The position numbers were made by a program, and so were the translations under genes. From NCBI GenBank assembly GCA_964586775.1, contig CAZPJD010000001.1:1-6868 (forward strand): 6,868 nt of DNA, in the 5' to 3' direction. Of this stretch, positions 5,433 through 6,868 are shown one piece after another (the stretch's first letter is position 1; every line of letters starts with the position of its first letter). The notes under the pieces are model-generated. The model searched no databases, was not told where the DNA came from, and saw only the letters and a program-made list of their open reading frames with translations. The DNA comes from JADLEX01 sp964586775. GTDB lineage: Bacteria > Lernaellota > Lernaellaia > JACKCT01.

Positions 5433-6655
5433 GCCGCGCCGCCGTTCAGGTTGGAGAGGAATCCTGTGACGAGGCGCGAGAGCCGGTCGGTTTCGAGCAG
5501 AAACGCGTCGTGCCCGTACTGCGATACCAGATTGGCGTAGGTCACGAGCCGGCGGTTTTGCGCCAGCGCCGTCGCGATCGCCATGCTGCCCGACGGCGGA
5601 TAGAGCCAGTCGCTCGAAAAACTCACGATCATCCACGCGCAGCGGGCCTTCGCCATCGAGCGCGTCAGGTCGCCGCCGCCGTGCTCGGCCGCGTCGTAGT
5701 AGTCCATCGCGCGGGTGATATAGAGATACGAATTGCCGTCGAATCGCTCGACAAACGCCGCGCCCTGATGGCGCAGGTAGCTTTCGACCTCGTACTCCAC
5801 ATCGATCTGAAACCCGGGCTCGTCTTTTTCGCGCAGGCGCCGCCCGAACTTGCTCGTCATCGACGTGTCGGACAGATAGGTGATGTGGCCGATCATGCGC
5901 GCGACGGCGAGACCGCGGTCGGGCCCGTCGGGCGCGTCGTAGTAGTCGCCGCCGCGAAAGCTCGGGTCGGAGATCACGGCGTTTCGCGCGGCGTAGTTGA
6001 ACGCGACGCCCTGCGCCATCAGGTGCGGCGTCGCCGCGAGCACCATGACCGAGCGGACGCGGTCGGGATACGCGAGCGCCCACTCGATCGCCTGCTGCCC
6101 GCCGAGGCTGCCGCCGCACACCGTCACCAGCCGATCGATGCCGAGGTGCGTGACGAGGCGTTCCTGCAAACGCACCCAATCCTCGACGGTGACGACGGGA
6201 AAGCGCATGCCGTAGGGCTTGCCGGTGCGCGGGTCGATCGACGACGGGCCCGTGGTGCCGTAACAACTGCCGAGCACGTTGGAGCAGATGACGAAGTAGC
6301 GGTTCGTGTCGAAGGGCTTGCCCGGGCCGATCATCGCGTCCCACCAGCCGGGGCGTTTGGCGCGCCAAGGGCGGTCGTCGGCCTGCCAGTTCGCGCACCA
6401 CCCGGCGGCGTGGGCGTCGCCCGACAGGGCGTGCGTGACGAGGATGGCATTGTCGCGAGCGGGCGAGAGCGTGCCGTAGGTTTCGTATTCGACATCGACG
6501 GGAGAAATCGACTCGCCGCACTCGAGGGGCAGCGGGCGCGCATCATCCGCCAGACGCACCCTTAGCGGTCTCGTCCAGCCGACGGAGCCCGGCGAATCGG
6601 GCCCGTTGGGGCGTGCGGCGAGGTGTTCGGGCAACGCGTTCGCGGAGTCGCTCAT
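5429..6655 (-). CDS. metX: MetX, homoserine O-acyltransferase
   Basis: This 408-residue cytosolic alpha/beta-hydrolase-fold enzyme transfers an acyl group from acetyl-CoA (or succinyl-CoA) to the hydroxyl of L-homoserine, the committed step towards methionine. Visible motifs are THALSGDAHAAGW (74-86), CSNVLGSCYGTTGPSSIDP (124-142), the nucleophile elbow CGGSLGGQQAIEWA (S183), FDGNSYLYITRAMDYYD (305-321), FSSDWLYPP with D349, and YGHDAFLLE with H382. Together these complete the Ser-Asp-His triad. Whether it uses acetyl- or succinyl-CoA depends on a few residues I cannot score, so acetyl is the default. Length is normal for the family, with a somewhat long variable N-terminus. I prefer the ATG at 6655; an in-frame TTG at 6667 would add four residues. 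Neither has a strong ribosome binding site. The gene heads an operon with metW. Confidence 0.96.
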   Translation of the reverse strand: MSDSANALPEHLAARPNGPDSPGSVGWTRPLRVRLADDARPLPLECGESISPVDVEYETYGTLSPARDNAILVTHALSGDAHAAGWCANWQADDRPWRAKRPGWWDAMIGPGKPFDTNRYFVICSNVLGSCYGTTGPSSIDPRTGKPYGMRFPVVTVEDWVRLQERLVTHLGIDRLVTVCGGSLGGQQAIEWALAYPDRVRSVMVLAATPHLMAQGVAFNYAARNAVISDPSFRGGDYYDAPDGPDRGLAVARMIGHITYLSDTSMTSKFGRRLREKDEPGFQIDVEYEVESYLRHQGAAFVERFDGNSYLYITRAMDYYDAAEHGGGDLTRSMAKARCAWMIVSFSSDWLYPPSGSMAIATALAQNRRLVTYANLVSQYGHDAFLLETDRLSRLVTGFLSNLNGGAA

Positions 6656-6686
6656 CGACCGTTTCAACCGGTGTTTACGGGCGATA

Positions 6687-6716
6687 GAGCATGCTCATCG
6701 CGTCCAGCGCTGTCAA
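6687..6716 (-). promoter_or_regulatory. metX promoter with palindrome over the -10
   Basis: On the minus strand a perfect -35, TTGACA (6716-6711), is followed after 17 bases by CATGCT (6693-6688), a poor -10 matching three of six bases. That -10 lies inside a perfect 10-bp palindrome GAGCATGCTC (6687-6696). Flanking CGAT (6682-6685) and ATCG (6697-6700) extend it apart from one unpaired base. A strong -35 with a weak -10 inside a palindrome suggests regulated expression, plausibly methionine-responsive. The palindrome does not match the enteric MetJ box, and the predicted leader of about 25 bases is too short for a SAM riboswitch. Confidence 0.45.
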
Positions 6717-6782
6717 CGACGCGGACGCGGAAGGGCCTGCGTCACCGGACCGGGTATTGGTCTTTTCCTTTTTTTTTCGCCG

Positions 6783-6791
6783 TGCTATTGT
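6783..6791 (+). promoter_or_regulatory. Extended -10 promoter element for the right-edge gene
   Basis: TGC-TATTGT (TG at 6783-6784, hexamer 6786-6791) is an extended -10 with four of six hexamer matches. At the -35 distance there is no consensus box. Instead there is a pyrimidine run including nine T (6769-6777). Transcription would start near 6798, inside the 18-bp inverted repeat and about 30 bases before the ATG. Confidence 0.4.
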
Positions 6792-6806
6792 AGATTAGCA
6801 TCTACA
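6789..6806. promoter_or_regulatory. 18-bp operator-like inverted repeat TGTAGAT-TAGC-ATCTACA
   Basis: Two perfect 7-base half-sites (6789-6795 and 6800-6806) are separated by four bases. The element overlaps the end of the extended -10 and the predicted transcription start of the right-edge gene, the usual position for a dimeric repressor. It lies only eight bases before the ribosome binding site. An RNA hairpin with a TAGC loop is also possible, but a 7-bp, AU-rich stem would be weak. I do not recognise the cognate regulator. Confidence 0.5.
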
Positions 6807-6813
6807 CAGCAGT

Positions 6814-6819
6814 AGGAGG
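6814..6819 (+). promoter_or_regulatory. Strong ribosome binding site of the right-edge gene
   Basis: AGGAGG stands eight bases before the ATG at 6828. It is the best Shine-Dalgarno match in the window and the main support for the partial gene. Confidence 0.8.
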
Positions 6820-6827
6820 ACATTCCC

Positions 6828-6868
6828 ATGAGCACCACGGAGTCGTTGCGGATGCGTCGGGAAGCCAT
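6828..6868 (+). CDS. Start of an unidentified gene (first 13 codons)
   Basis: ATG at 6828 opens a frame reading MSTTESLRMRREA and runs off the right edge. A full AGGAGG site, an extended -10 and an operator-like palindrome precede it, so it is very likely a real, well-translated and regulated gene. It is transcribed divergently from metX. Thirteen residues, polar and basic, are too few to assign a family, and no signal peptide is evident in what is visible. Confidence 0.7.
   Translation, partial: MSTTESLRMRREA

Noticed and set aside
5433..6521. In-frame upstream extension of metW across metX, giving a 613-residue frame
   Set aside because: The extension is an alternate reading of metX and is Arg-rich and motif-free. 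The ATG at 5432 overlapping the metX stop (ATGA) is the expected metX-metW junction.
6656..6680. Possible SAM riboswitch before metX
   Set aside because: The predicted leader is about 25 bases, far too short for any known SAM riboswitch class, and none of the conserved helices are present.
6748..6777. GACC-loop-GGTC hairpin followed by T runs, resembling an intrinsic terminator on the plus strand
   Set aside because: The stem has only four base pairs, and no plus-strand gene ends upstream of it, as metX reads the other way. The T run is more likely part of the promoter region of the right-edge gene.

Overview
The window is GC-rich (about 65% by eye, with strong G/C third positions). It looks like a chromosomal segment of a Gram-negative bacterium. 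Two things suggest this: a putative lipoprotein with an Asp/Thr-rich stalk, and a metX-metW operon, which is common in proteobacteria. The Asp/Thr linker is a style I associate with environmental deltaproteobacterial-type genomes (Myxococcota, Desulfobacterota and relatives), but I cannot place the organism more exactly. I see no tRNA, rRNA, CRISPR array, transposase or phage gene.

Layout from left to right. (1) 1-1800, minus strand: a gene open to the left edge for a secreted, probably lipid-anchored protein. It has a signal peptide, a poly-Asp then poly-Thr linker, and about ten visible copies of a 40-residue beta-propeller-like repeat. Its last visible 60 or so codons are sharply AT-rich yet stay in frame and keep the repeat pattern. 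(2) 1801-2290: a divergent intergenic region with a good sigma70-type promoter for the lipoprotein gene and a cluster of short CGAAATCG repeats. (3) 2291-4676, plus strand: a two-gene unit. It encodes a double-length GNAT acyltransferase and, after a single base, an ATP-grasp ligase with an unusual hydrophobic C-terminal tail. (4) 4680-6655, minus strand: metX and metW, overlapping by four bases (ATGA). They converge on the ATP-grasp gene with only 3 bp between stop codons. (5) 6656-6827: a divergent intergenic region with a metX promoter whose -10 lies in a palindrome and, facing right, an extended -10 overlapped by an 18-bp operator-like inverted repeat. (6) 6828 to the right edge: the first 13 codons of an unidentified gene with a strong ribosome binding site.

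How the genes work together. MetX activates homoserine by O-acylation, the first committed step of methionine synthesis, and MetW is its usual partner. The GNAT/ATP-grasp pair has the logic of a small conjugation pathway: one enzyme would form an amide or peptide-like bond using ATP, and the other would transfer an acyl group. Neither substrate can be read from the sequence. This pair is the best candidate in the window for an uncharacterised system. The lipoprotein has no visible functional link to the other genes.
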